A DNA stretch of 64,000 nt from Elusimicrobia bacterium GWB2_63_16. GTDB lineage: Bacteria > Elusimicrobiota > Elusimicrobia > Elusimicrobiales > UBA9959. The position numbers were made by a program, and so were the translations under genes. Below, piece after piece: positions 17,558-25,336 of this stretch (position 1 is the first letter of the stretch; every line of letters starts with the position of its first letter). The DNA lies in the NCBI GenBank assembly GCA_001799715.1, contig MGTZ01000002.1, positions 39,784 through 103,783 of the forward strand, in the 5' to 3' direction. A model generated the notes under the pieces. That model was not told the DNA's origin and made no database searches. It saw nothing but the letters and a program-made list of their open reading frames with translations.

Positions 17558-17839
17558 ATGCCTAAAAAAACTAACGGGAAGATCAAAAGATTTCTTAGCA
17601 GCGAAGAAGGGAAGATGGTCGATTCCGATGTCCTGAAAACCGCCATCGCGCTCGGGATCATCGGCGCTACGGCGCCCGAGGACCTCTCCGCCCAGCAACC
17701 CATCGTTCATTCCAACTTCACGGCCAATACGGGGCATTACAGTCACGGCAGCCACGGCTCCCACGCTTCGCACGGTTCCCACGGCTCCCATGGCTCGCAC
17801 GGTTCCCACGGCTCCCACTCGAGGGGCGGCTGGTGCTGA
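17558..17839 (+). CDS. hxsA: His-Xaa-Ser repeat peptide HxsA-like (candidate radical-SAM-modified precursor)
   Basis: 93 aa: leader MPKKTNGKIKRFLSSEEGKMVDSDVLKTAIALGIIGATAPEDLSAQQPIVHSNFTANTG then HYS-HGS-HGS-HAS-HGSx5-HSRGGWC. Confidence 0.85.
   Translation: MPKKTNGKIKRFLSSEEGKMVDSDVLKTAIALGIIGATAPEDLSAQQPIVHSNFTANTGHYSHGSHGSHASHGSHGSHGSHGSHGSHSRGGWC
17735..17815 (+). repeat. Nine in-frame His-Xaa-Ser triads (9-bp units)
   Basis: CACGGCTCC-type 9-mers encoding HYS HGS HGS HAS HGS HGS HGS HGS HGS. Confidence 0.95.
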
Positions 17840-17883
17840 CCCCGGTTCGGCGCTGAGGTTTCAGCCAGCCCGCCCACAATCCG

Positions 17884-18894
17884 GTGAACAAAAAGATATA
17901 CCTGGCCGGCGTCATAGCCTTTGCTGTCGCCGTCTTTTCGTATTGCTATGGGGGCCGCGGCCCGCTTTCGGAGGGCGGCCAAAAGCCGACAGCCGGTCAG
18001 CCGGCCGGGGACGGCTACGGCATCCCGGAAGATTGCCCGGCGGACAGGGGCTATATAGAGGCCCTGATACAGCCGGAGGCGGAGTGCGCGAAAAGCGCCG
18101 ACGTCGCGGGGGTGGCGGCCGCCTACGAGAAGACCTGGGGCTATTTTCGCGGCGATCCGGAACTCTCCTATTTAGCTGCCAGGGCGGCCGCCCCGGCGGA
18201 AGTGGAGGAGCTCAAGGCCCTGATAGGCTACTACCACGCCTGCCTCTCGCTGGCCGAAGGGCGGGACCTCTGCGGCCGACTGGTAAAGAAGCGGGAGGGC
18301 GAAACGGGCCTCTACGACATGATGTATCTTCGCTGCCGCAAGACCTCGCTGCAGGTCGGTTTCGCGGCTTTCGCCGCCGGCTACTCTGACGATGAGGCCT
18401 ACTGCGCTGAAAGTTACAGAAGCTTCCTGTTCCGGGACATAGCCGGGACCGTCGATGAAAAGCAGTTCTGCTCGACCGCCAGGAAGGGGGTGGACGGGCT
18501 CGGCGCCATCTGCAGCGGCGGCGCGGGGTTGTTCTGCTCCGGCGTATTCCCGGCCAATGGCCGGGAATGCAGTCTGAGACCGTACGACAGGACGGATCCG
18601 GGAGACGCCAACGAGGCCTTAGAGGATATGCGGGACTGTGGCGCCTACCGGGATTTCTCCCGCGCTTTCCGGACCGGCAGCCCGGCTGGACTGTCTCCGG
18701 AATACGGGGCGCTTTACGCGGCTTTCGTTTCCCGGGATGCGCGCTCCTGCGAGGCGCTGGGGCGCGCGGCAGCGAAGAGCTACTGTTCTATCAGGCACCG
18801 CATGACGTTTCAGCAAAAGGCCGAAATGATCCGGCTATCTTTTCTTGAGCGGGACGGCAGGCTGAAGCGCCGGAGCGCGGAGGCCGGCCGGTGA
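17884..18894 (+). CDS. Membrane-anchored Cys-rich protein, unknown family (paralog B)
   Basis: KTWGYFRGDPELSYLAARAAAPAEVEELKALIGYYHACLSLAEGRDLCGRLV matches paralog A. Confidence 0.75.
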   Translation: MNKKIYLAGVIAFAVAVFSYCYGGRGPLSEGGQKPTAGQPAGDGYGIPEDCPADRGYIEALIQPEAECAKSADVAGVAAAYEKTWGYFRGDPELSYLAARAAAPAEVEELKALIGYYHACLSLAEGRDLCGRLVKKREGETGLYDMMYLRCRKTSLQVGFAAFAAGYSDDEAYCAESYRSFLFRDIAGTVDEKQFCSTARKGVDGLGAICSGGAGLFCSGVFPANGRECSLRPYDRTDPGDANEALEDMRDCGAYRDFSRAFRTGSPAGLSPEYGALYAAFVSRDARSCEALGRAAAKSYCSIRHRMTFQQKAEMIRLSFLERDGRLKRRSAEAGR

Positions 18895-18907
18895 GCCCGC
18901 GGTCGAG

Positions 18908-20296
18908 ATGATAAACAAACCGTTCAACCTGTATTTCGAGAACGCCGCGCGGGGCCTCTTCCTCGCCAATGCGTCGGGTCAGGCCGCCTACCTGGAGGGG
19001 GCCTCCTCGCGCCTGCTGCGGCCCTTGCGGCTGGGCCGCCGGACGGCCGCCTGGCTGCGCGACAACGATTTTTTCTCCGGCCGGCTGGACTTCGGCCGGC
19101 TGGAGGAGCGCTTCAGGGAACATTACTTCGCCTCTTACGCCGGTCCCTCCATCCACATAGTTACCCTCACCAACAGGTGCGACCTGGCCTGCTCCTACTG
19201 TTCGGCCAGCTCCAACTCCTCCTCGGCGGATATGTCGAAGGCCACCGCCGACAGGCTGCTGGACTTCGTCTTCGCCATTAAGAACGAGCGGCTGGTGCTG
19301 GAGTTCCAGGGCGGCGAGCCGCTGCTGAACTTCGGGGTGCTGAAGCACATCGTCGTGAAAGCGAAGCGGCTGAACCGCCGGGCCGGCAAGAAACTGCATT
19401 TTTCCGTGGTGACCAACCTGCAGGGCATGGACGCCGCCAAGCTGGACTTCCTGGCCGGCAACGGGGTCTCGATCTGCGCCTCGTTCGACGGGGTGCGCGG
19501 CGTGCACGACAAGAACCGGGTCTCGCGCAACGGCTCCAATTATGACAGGGTGACGCGCTGGCTGAAGGAAATACAGGGGCGCATCGAGCGGGGCGAAAAA
19601 CTGGAAACCCCCAACGCCATCTGCACCGTTACGCGCGACCTGCTGCCTTTCCCCGTGGAAACGGTGGACGCCTTCGTGAAGAACGGGCTGCGCCGGATAC
19701 AGCTGGGGCCGCTGGATCCGGTGGGCCGCGGCGCCCGGCTGGAGCCCTATCCGCAGGCGGAGTATTTCGACTTCTACCGCAAGGCCCTCGAGCGCATGGG
19801 CGAACTGACCCTGAAAACGGGCCGGGCCGTCTACGAAAAAGGCGCCTTCAATATACTCAAATCCACCGAGACCGCCGAGAGGAGCCCCCGGCGCAACCTC
19901 GAACTGCTGCTCAGGCTCGCCTATGACCACAACGGCGATATCTACCCGAGCGACGAGGCCCGGATGCTGGCCGGCGCCGGGGACGACCTCTTCAAGCTCG
20001 GGAACGTACGGCGGGAGCGGCTGCCCGACGTGCTGGAGAACCCCATGGCCAGGGCCCTGATCTCCTCCTGCTTCGGGGAATTCTCGCAGCCCTACTGCGC
20101 CCGCTGCCCGTACAGCTATTACTGCCGTCTCTCGCCTGTCTACAATTACATCTTCCAGGGTTCGTTCTGGGGGAACCTGCCGGCGAGTCCCCGCTGCGCC
20201 TTCTACAAGTTTATGTTCGGCCTGGTGCTGCGGCTCAAGCGCGAGCGGCGCTGGCGCGGCATCTTCGATATCTGGCTCAGGGAGGGCGTGAACTGA
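18908..20296 (+). CDS. HxsB-like radical SAM/SPASM protein (second copy)
   Basis: CDLACSYC, EFQGGEPLLNFGVLK, VSICASFDGVRGVHDKNR, C-terminal CARCPYSYYCRLSPVYNYIFQG. Confidence 0.8.
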   Translation: MINKPFNLYFENAARGLFLANASGQAAYLEGASSRLLRPLRLGRRTAAWLRDNDFFSGRLDFGRLEERFREHYFASYAGPSIHIVTLTNRCDLACSYCSASSNSSSADMSKATADRLLDFVFAIKNERLVLEFQGGEPLLNFGVLKHIVVKAKRLNRRAGKKLHFSVVTNLQGMDAAKLDFLAGNGVSICASFDGVRGVHDKNRVSRNGSNYDRVTRWLKEIQGRIERGEKLETPNAICTVTRDLLPFPVETVDAFVKNGLRRIQLGPLDPVGRGARLEPYPQAEYFDFYRKALERMGELTLKTGRAVYEKGAFNILKSTETAERSPRRNLELLLRLAYDHNGDIYPSDEARMLAGAGDDLFKLGNVRRERLPDVLENPMARALISSCFGEFSQPYCARCPYSYYCRLSPVYNYIFQGSFWGNLPASPRCAFYKFMFGLVLRLKRERRWRGIFDIWLREGVN

Positions 20297-21306
20297 TGCT
20301 CATCAAAGAGGCGGCGAAAAAATTCGGCTGGCCGAGGGCGCGCATGAAGGTCTGCGAGCTGACCCTCAATTACGCCTGCAACGCCCGCTGCATCTTCTGC
20401 TACAGCTCGCCTGACCTGGAGCAGTGGAAGGGCAAGGACGACCTGCGCGCGCGCCGCGCGGCCGACTACCTGCTGCTCTCCTACAAGAGCGGGTCGCGCA
20501 TGGTGCAGTTCATCGGCGGCGAGCCGACCATCTACCCCGAGCTGCCGAAGCTGCTGCGCCTGGCGAAGAAGATAGGTTACCCCGCTATCCAGGTCATTTC
20601 CAACGGCATCAACCTGGGCGACCCGGCTTACGCGGCCGAGCTCGCCGCCTGCGGCATGAACACCGCCAGCATTTCCCTGCACGGCGACAACGCCGCCACC
20701 CACGACGCCATCACGGGCGTCCGGGGCTCCTTCGACAAGGCGGTCAGGGCCTGCGCCAACCTGCGCTCCCACGGTGTTTACATCAACATCAACACGGCTG
20801 TGACCGCGATAAATTACAAGAACCTGCCGGCCTTCACGGGCTTCGCCCTCGACAGCTTCGGCACCGATTCGGTGCACCTGATCGCCACGCATTTTACGGG
20901 CGCCGCGGCCAAGGCGCCGGAGAAACTCATCGTCCGCTACTCGCTGCAGGCCCCGTACATCAGGGCGGCCGTGGACGCCTTCAGGGCGCGCGGCGTGCGG
21001 CCCGCGTTCAGGCTCCTGAGCAACTACGTGCCCTGCCTGCTGCCCGAACACGCCAACCTGATGAAGGACTGGGAACTGCCGAAGCGCGACGACGACCTCT
21101 TCCTGCCGGACGAGACCCACGTCGGGCGCATGTACACCATGGTCACCGACAAACTGCGGGCCAAGGCCGAGAGCTGCCGGGACTGCGCGTACAACCGCGT
21201 CTGCGCCGGCTTCGAGCGGGACTACGCCGACCATTTCGGCCTCGACGAGTTCAAGCCGGTGCGCAGGAAAAGGACGGTTTTCGGGGTGAAGGCGGTCTAT
21301 GGCTGA
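20296..21306 (+). CDS. Radical SAM protein with C-terminal auxiliary-cluster motif
   Basis: CNARCIFC; IGGEPTIYPELPKLL; YVPCLLPEH; CRDCAYNRVCAGFERDYADHFGLDEFKPV. Confidence 0.9.
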   Translation: MLIKEAAKKFGWPRARMKVCELTLNYACNARCIFCYSSPDLEQWKGKDDLRARRAADYLLLSYKSGSRMVQFIGGEPTIYPELPKLLRLAKKIGYPAIQVISNGINLGDPAYAAELAACGMNTASISLHGDNAATHDAITGVRGSFDKAVRACANLRSHGVYININTAVTAINYKNLPAFTGFALDSFGTDSVHLIATHFTGAAAKAPEKLIVRYSLQAPYIRAAVDAFRARGVRPAFRLLSNYVPCLLPEHANLMKDWELPKRDDDLFLPDETHVGRMYTMVTDKLRAKAESCRDCAYNRVCAGFERDYADHFGLDEFKPVRRKRTVFGVKAVYG

Positions 21307-22384
21307 GTTCAACAAGGAGATACAGAAGCTCAAACTGGCGCTCACTTCCGACTGCGTGCTGCGCTGCGCCCATTGCTTTATCGACAAGTCCGCCGGGCTC
21401 ACGCTGCGCTTCGCGGACGCCGCCCGCGCCGTGGACCTGTTCCTCGGCAGCCCCGGCGATTACAAGCGGCTGGAGCTTTACGGCGGGGAGCCCTTCCTGC
21501 GCTACGACCTGCTCAAGCGCATAGTTGCCTATGCCCGGCGCGTCAATAAAAAAGCCGGCAAGCGGCTATTCATCACGGCCGCCACCAGCGCCGTGCCGCT
21601 CGACGAGGCCAAGCTGGCCTGGCTGCGCGCCAACGGCGTCGGCCTGGCCATCAGCTTCTCCGGCGGCCGCGCCACGCACGACCATACCCGCGTCTTTCCC
21701 GGCGGGGCCGGCTCCTACGCCGTGGTCAGCAAGAAGTGCGCCCTCGCGGTCCGGGCGCTGGAGGGGAGCAGCCTGGTGGCCCTTCTCTGCGTGCACCCGG
21801 CCCGGGCCGCCGGCGTCTACGAGGATTTCAGGAAGGTGCTGGCGGCCGGTTTCAGGACCGTGGATATCGAATGCGTCCACGGCCACGGCTGGGACGAGAA
21901 AAGTTTCCGCCTCTTTAAAACCGGCTTCGACAAGGTGCTGCGCCGCGTGGACGCAGGGATCCGCTCCGGCGACCCCGTCTTCCTCGAAAATTTCATCGAG
22001 CTGCTGGTCTGCACCGCGCGCGGCAAATTCGCCTGTCCCGTCTACAGGGACCTCGAGATGTACCCCGACGGGAGCTACTCGCTTTATCCGTTCGGTTTCG
22101 TGGACGGCGCGGCGGACGCGGCCAGGGTGCGCATAGGCAGCGGGGCGAAGGGGCTGAAGAAGAAGTTCCTCGCCTGCTCCTACCCGTCCCGGGCCTGCCG
22201 CGGCTGCGCCGGCGACTACTATGTTCTGGACCGGCTCCGCGACGGCCACGCCCCTTACACCTACCGGACCGCCAGCTCCGAGCTCTTCTTCAAGGGCGTG
22301 CTGGAAAAAACCGCGTCTGACCGGCGCTATCTCGGCTACGTGCGCGAGATCCGGACCATGAGGGAGGCCGCCTACCTGCGCTGA
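21299..22384 (+). CDS. Radical SAM protein
   Basis: CVLRCAHCFIDKS; LYGGEPFLRYDLL; CSYPSRACRGCAG. Confidence 0.88.
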   Translation: MAEFNKEIQKLKLALTSDCVLRCAHCFIDKSAGLTLRFADAARAVDLFLGSPGDYKRLELYGGEPFLRYDLLKRIVAYARRVNKKAGKRLFITAATSAVPLDEAKLAWLRANGVGLAISFSGGRATHDHTRVFPGGAGSYAVVSKKCALAVRALEGSSLVALLCVHPARAAGVYEDFRKVLAAGFRTVDIECVHGHGWDEKSFRLFKTGFDKVLRRVDAGIRSGDPVFLENFIELLVCTARGKFACPVYRDLEMYPDGSYSLYPFGFVDGAADAARVRIGSGAKGLKKKFLACSYPSRACRGCAGDYYVLDRLRDGHAPYTYRTASSELFFKGVLEKTASDRRYLGYVREIRTMREAAYLR

Positions 22385-22403
22385 CGCGCCGGTTCCGGCT
22401 ATC

Positions 22404-23318
22404 ATGAGGAAATACAGGCGATTCGAGCTCTACCTCAATCTGAACTGCAACCAAAAATGCCTGCATTGTTTCAACGGCAGGGCCCTGCGGGCGGCCGGGA
22501 AAGAGCTTGGCTTTTCGCGGCTCTGCGCCGAAATGCTGCGGATGAGGGCGAAAGGCTTCGACTGGCTGTCGCTCCTCGGGGGAGAGCCCACGATCCACCC
22601 GGAGATACAGAAGCTGGTCGCTTTGGGCAGGAAGATGGGCTACAGGCGTGTGATGACCTACAGCAACGGCCTGAAATACGCCGACCGGGAATTCACGGCG
22701 GGGATGAAAAAAGCCGGGCTTACCGACACCTGCCTCAGCGTCCATGGCCACGACAAGCGGCTGCACGAGGCGGTGACCGGGGTGCCCGGCTCTTTTGAGA
22801 AGGTCCTTCAGGCCATAGAGAACCTGAAGCGCCGCAAGGTGGAGATCACCCTGATACTCGTGCTGAACGCCTTGAACAAAGACAAGCTCAAAGAGATGCT
22901 GCGCTTCTACGCCTCGAAGAAGATAAAGCGGTACATGATCTTTTTCCTCAAATATCAGGGCAGGCTTATCGAGAGCGGCAGCGCGGCGAAAAAATTAATG
23001 TTCCGGGTGTCGGAGCTCGGGGAGACGCTGGCGGAGATCCCGGCCCTGGCGGCGGCCGAGAAGATAAAAATACAGAATATCGAGCACGTTCCGCATTGCG
23101 TTGTTCCGGAGAATTGCCGCGGGCTGATAGCCGGGAACGACTACGGGGGAGCGGAAATGGTGATACAGAGCGGGGAGCTGCTGGAAGTTTCCCGCTCTCA
23201 CAAGGGCTTTCTTTTCAAGAGCGCGTGCCGGGCCTGCCGGTACTACCGCGCCTGCGCGGGGATAGACCCGGAATACGCCAGGGTTTTCGGACTCGGGGAA
23301 TTCTCCCCGGTTAAATAA
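22404..23318 (+). CDS. Radical SAM protein
   Basis: CNQKCLHC; LGGEPTIHPEIQ; HVPHCVVPE; CRACRYYRACAGIDPEYARVFGLGEFSPV. Confidence 0.9.
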   Translation: MRKYRRFELYLNLNCNQKCLHCFNGRALRAAGKELGFSRLCAEMLRMRAKGFDWLSLLGGEPTIHPEIQKLVALGRKMGYRRVMTYSNGLKYADREFTAGMKKAGLTDTCLSVHGHDKRLHEAVTGVPGSFEKVLQAIENLKRRKVEITLILVLNALNKDKLKEMLRFYASKKIKRYMIFFLKYQGRLIESGSAAKKLMFRVSELGETLAEIPALAAAEKIKIQNIEHVPHCVVPENCRGLIAGNDYGGAEMVIQSGELLEVSRSHKGFLFKSACRACRYYRACAGIDPEYARVFGLGEFSPVK

Positions 23319-23330
23319 TTATTCTTGCGC

Positions 23331-24380
23331 CTACCAGTAAACCGGCTGAAAAAGCTGCGGCGCCTCTTTTTTCAGCGGCCGGAACTCGCCGTCCCCGTAG
23401 CGCTCCAGGTACAGCCTGTCCACGCCGTAACAGCGGTCGGCGTACACGCAGGTGCGGCAGGCGGGGACCTGTGTTTTGCGGTCGTCGTAAATATTGGACA
23501 CTTTTTTACTGGCTTCGCGCGTAAGCACCGCGTTGTTGCGGTTCTTGTGGTCCGCGCCCCAGTCTATCATCACGTTGGCGCAGGAAGGCAGCAGGCAGGG
23601 CACGAAATTCCCTAGGAAGCGCCAATCTATCCGCAGGCGGTGCTTCCGGATCAGCCCCAGGGCCACCTGGAGGTAGGGCATCAGTTCCGTGTAGGAGAGC
23701 TGCAGCGAAACGGCTTCGGAGAATTTGCCGGAGTAGAAGCCGAAGAAAAAACAGAAACCGGTCAGGCCCAATTCGCGGACGAAGAAATCCGTGTAGGCGG
23801 GGAGCTGGCGGTAATTCCGCCTGTTCACCGCCATGTTGGTGGACGTATAGACACCGAGGGCGTTGAGGTTGTTTATGCCTTTGAGGGCCGCCGCGAAAGA
23901 CCCTTTGACCCCGGTCAGGGCGTCGTGGGTTTCCGGGTAGGCGGCGTGCACCGCCACCTTGGCCATAGTGAGGCCCGCGGCGGCCATGTCGCGGCTGAAA
24001 GCGGCGTCGGCGAAGCGGATGCCGTTGGTCATCACCTCTATTATCCTGAAGCCGGTCTCCCTGGCCCGCGCGGTAAGCGGCAGTATGTACGGGCAGATCG
24101 TCGGCTCACCGCCGGAGAACACGATCATCGACATCCTGCCGGCCCGGGCGCGGGCCATCATCTCGAAAGCCCTTGCCCGCGGCAGCCAGTCGCCCATTTT
24201 CTCGTGGGCGCAGCAGAATACGCAGCGCGCGTTGCAGGTGTCCCCGAGAATGATCTCGCTGGTGCGCACCATGGGCGGCTTCGGCCAGCGGTCCCGCTTC
24301 GTAATGTCGAAGAGGTCCAGGCGGCGGTTGTAGCCGCCCAGGTAGGCGGCCCTGTCGAACGATGGCTGTGACTTGACCAT
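23331..24380 (-). CDS. Radical SAM protein (only minus-strand rSAM in the cluster)
   Basis: CNARCVFC; FSGGEPTICPYILP; FVPCLLPSCANVMIDW; CRTCVYADRCYGVDRLYLERYGDGEFRPL. Confidence 0.9.
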   Translation of the reverse strand: MVKSQPSFDRAAYLGGYNRRLDLFDITKRDRWPKPPMVRTSEIILGDTCNARCVFCCAHEKMGDWLPRARAFEMMARARAGRMSMIVFSGGEPTICPYILPLTARARETGFRIIEVMTNGIRFADAAFSRDMAAAGLTMAKVAVHAAYPETHDALTGVKGSFAAALKGINNLNALGVYTSTNMAVNRRNYRQLPAYTDFFVRELGLTGFCFFFGFYSGKFSEAVSLQLSYTELMPYLQVALGLIRKHRLRIDWRFLGNFVPCLLPSCANVMIDWGADHKNRNNAVLTREASKKVSNIYDDRKTQVPACRTCVYADRCYGVDRLYLERYGDGEFRPLKKEAPQLFQPVYW

Positions 24381-24658
24381 ACAATCATTTTAACATATGG
24401 CCTGAAAATTCCGGACCGGGCACCGGCCCGCGCGCGGCCGGGCGGCGCGGCCAATTTTGATATTATCTATCTATATGATGACGCTGCCCGGAGCAGCCGG
24501 GCCGGGCGGGAAAGGCCGCCAACCTGGCGCTGCCGGACAGGCTGGGCATAAGCAGGGGCAGGATCTGCCGGAACTGAGGTCGCGTCTGTTGCCGCCAGGC
24601 CCGCCCTACCGGGCGTCGGGCCTTGTTGTATAATATTTATCTGCGAGCGGACCAAGAA

Positions 24659-25336
24659 ATGAAACCTATAAAAGCCGTGGTAATGTACAGCGGGGGCAAG
24701 GACGGACACCTGGCCCTGCTTCGCGCTTTGGACGACGGCGCGGAGATCGCCGGACTCCTGTACCTGGACGGCGGCCGGAAACATTTCGAACTGTTCCACG
24801 ACAGCCGGAAGGCGGACCTCGTCAGGGAGCTCGCGCGCGCTAACGGCTACAAATTCTACCGAGTCAAAGTCCGGGAAGAGATCAAGAGCGACGCCTTTCT
24901 CGAGTTCCTGCGCGATTTCGTGGTTGAGAAGGTCGGCGGCGCAGAGGCTCTTTATATGGGCATAACGGACGAGCTGCCGGAAGAGAACTCGATGCATGAG
25001 CGGATGGAGAAGATCTTCCGGAAGCGGGGCCTGCGCTGCGTTTTCCCTCTGTTAAACCTGACGTTCAGCCAGGTCCTGGCCGAGCTGCCGCAAAAAAAGG
25101 TGAAAGCCGTCATCATGGGGGCCGTCGGCCCGGATTCCTACGGCTTCCTTGGCAAGACCCCGGATAAGGCGTTCCTCAGGCATGCCGCCAAACTCAAGTG
25201 CGACGGCAATCAATTTCAAACGCTGGTCGTGGCTAGTCCCGCCTTCAAGGCCGGGGTCAGGATAAAGAAGACCAGGCCCGTGGACACCCCCGAAGAGGGC
25301 CGCTATCTGGAACTGCTCGACTGGGAGGTCGGGTGA
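24659..25336 (+). CDS. Dph6-like (diphthine--ammonia ligase family) PP-loop ATP-binding protein
   Basis: VVMYSGGKDGHLALLRALDDG PP-loop; MGAVGPDSYGFLGKT. Confidence 0.75.
   Translation: MKPIKAVVMYSGGKDGHLALLRALDDGAEIAGLLYLDGGRKHFELFHDSRKADLVRELARANGYKFYRVKVREEIKSDAFLEFLRDFVVEKVGGAEALYMGITDELPEENSMHERMEKIFRKRGLRCVFPLLNLTFSQVLAELPQKKVKAVIMGAVGPDSYGFLGKTPDKAFLRHAAKLKCDGNQFQTLVVASPAFKAGVRIKKTRPVDTPEEGRYLELLDWEVG

Noticed and set aside
17735-17815. Possible CRISPR or VNTR
   Set aside because: 9-bp in-frame coding repeat with no spacers; explained by His-Xaa-Ser triads.
17743-17982. Minus-strand ORF with WEPWEPCEPWEPWEPCEAWEPW repeat
   Set aside because: Reverse complement of the HGS repeat; the plus-strand HXS reading is supported by context and family knowledge.
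24475-24633. 52-aa Gly/Pro/Gln-rich ORF (MMTLPGAAGPGGKGRQPGAAGQAGHKQGQDLPEL...) in the divergent gap, considered as a second precursor peptide
   Set aside because: No ribosome-binding site and its 3' part is a GC-rich hairpin; low-complexity composition is expected by chance in GC-rich DNA. Could be rechecked by conservation.
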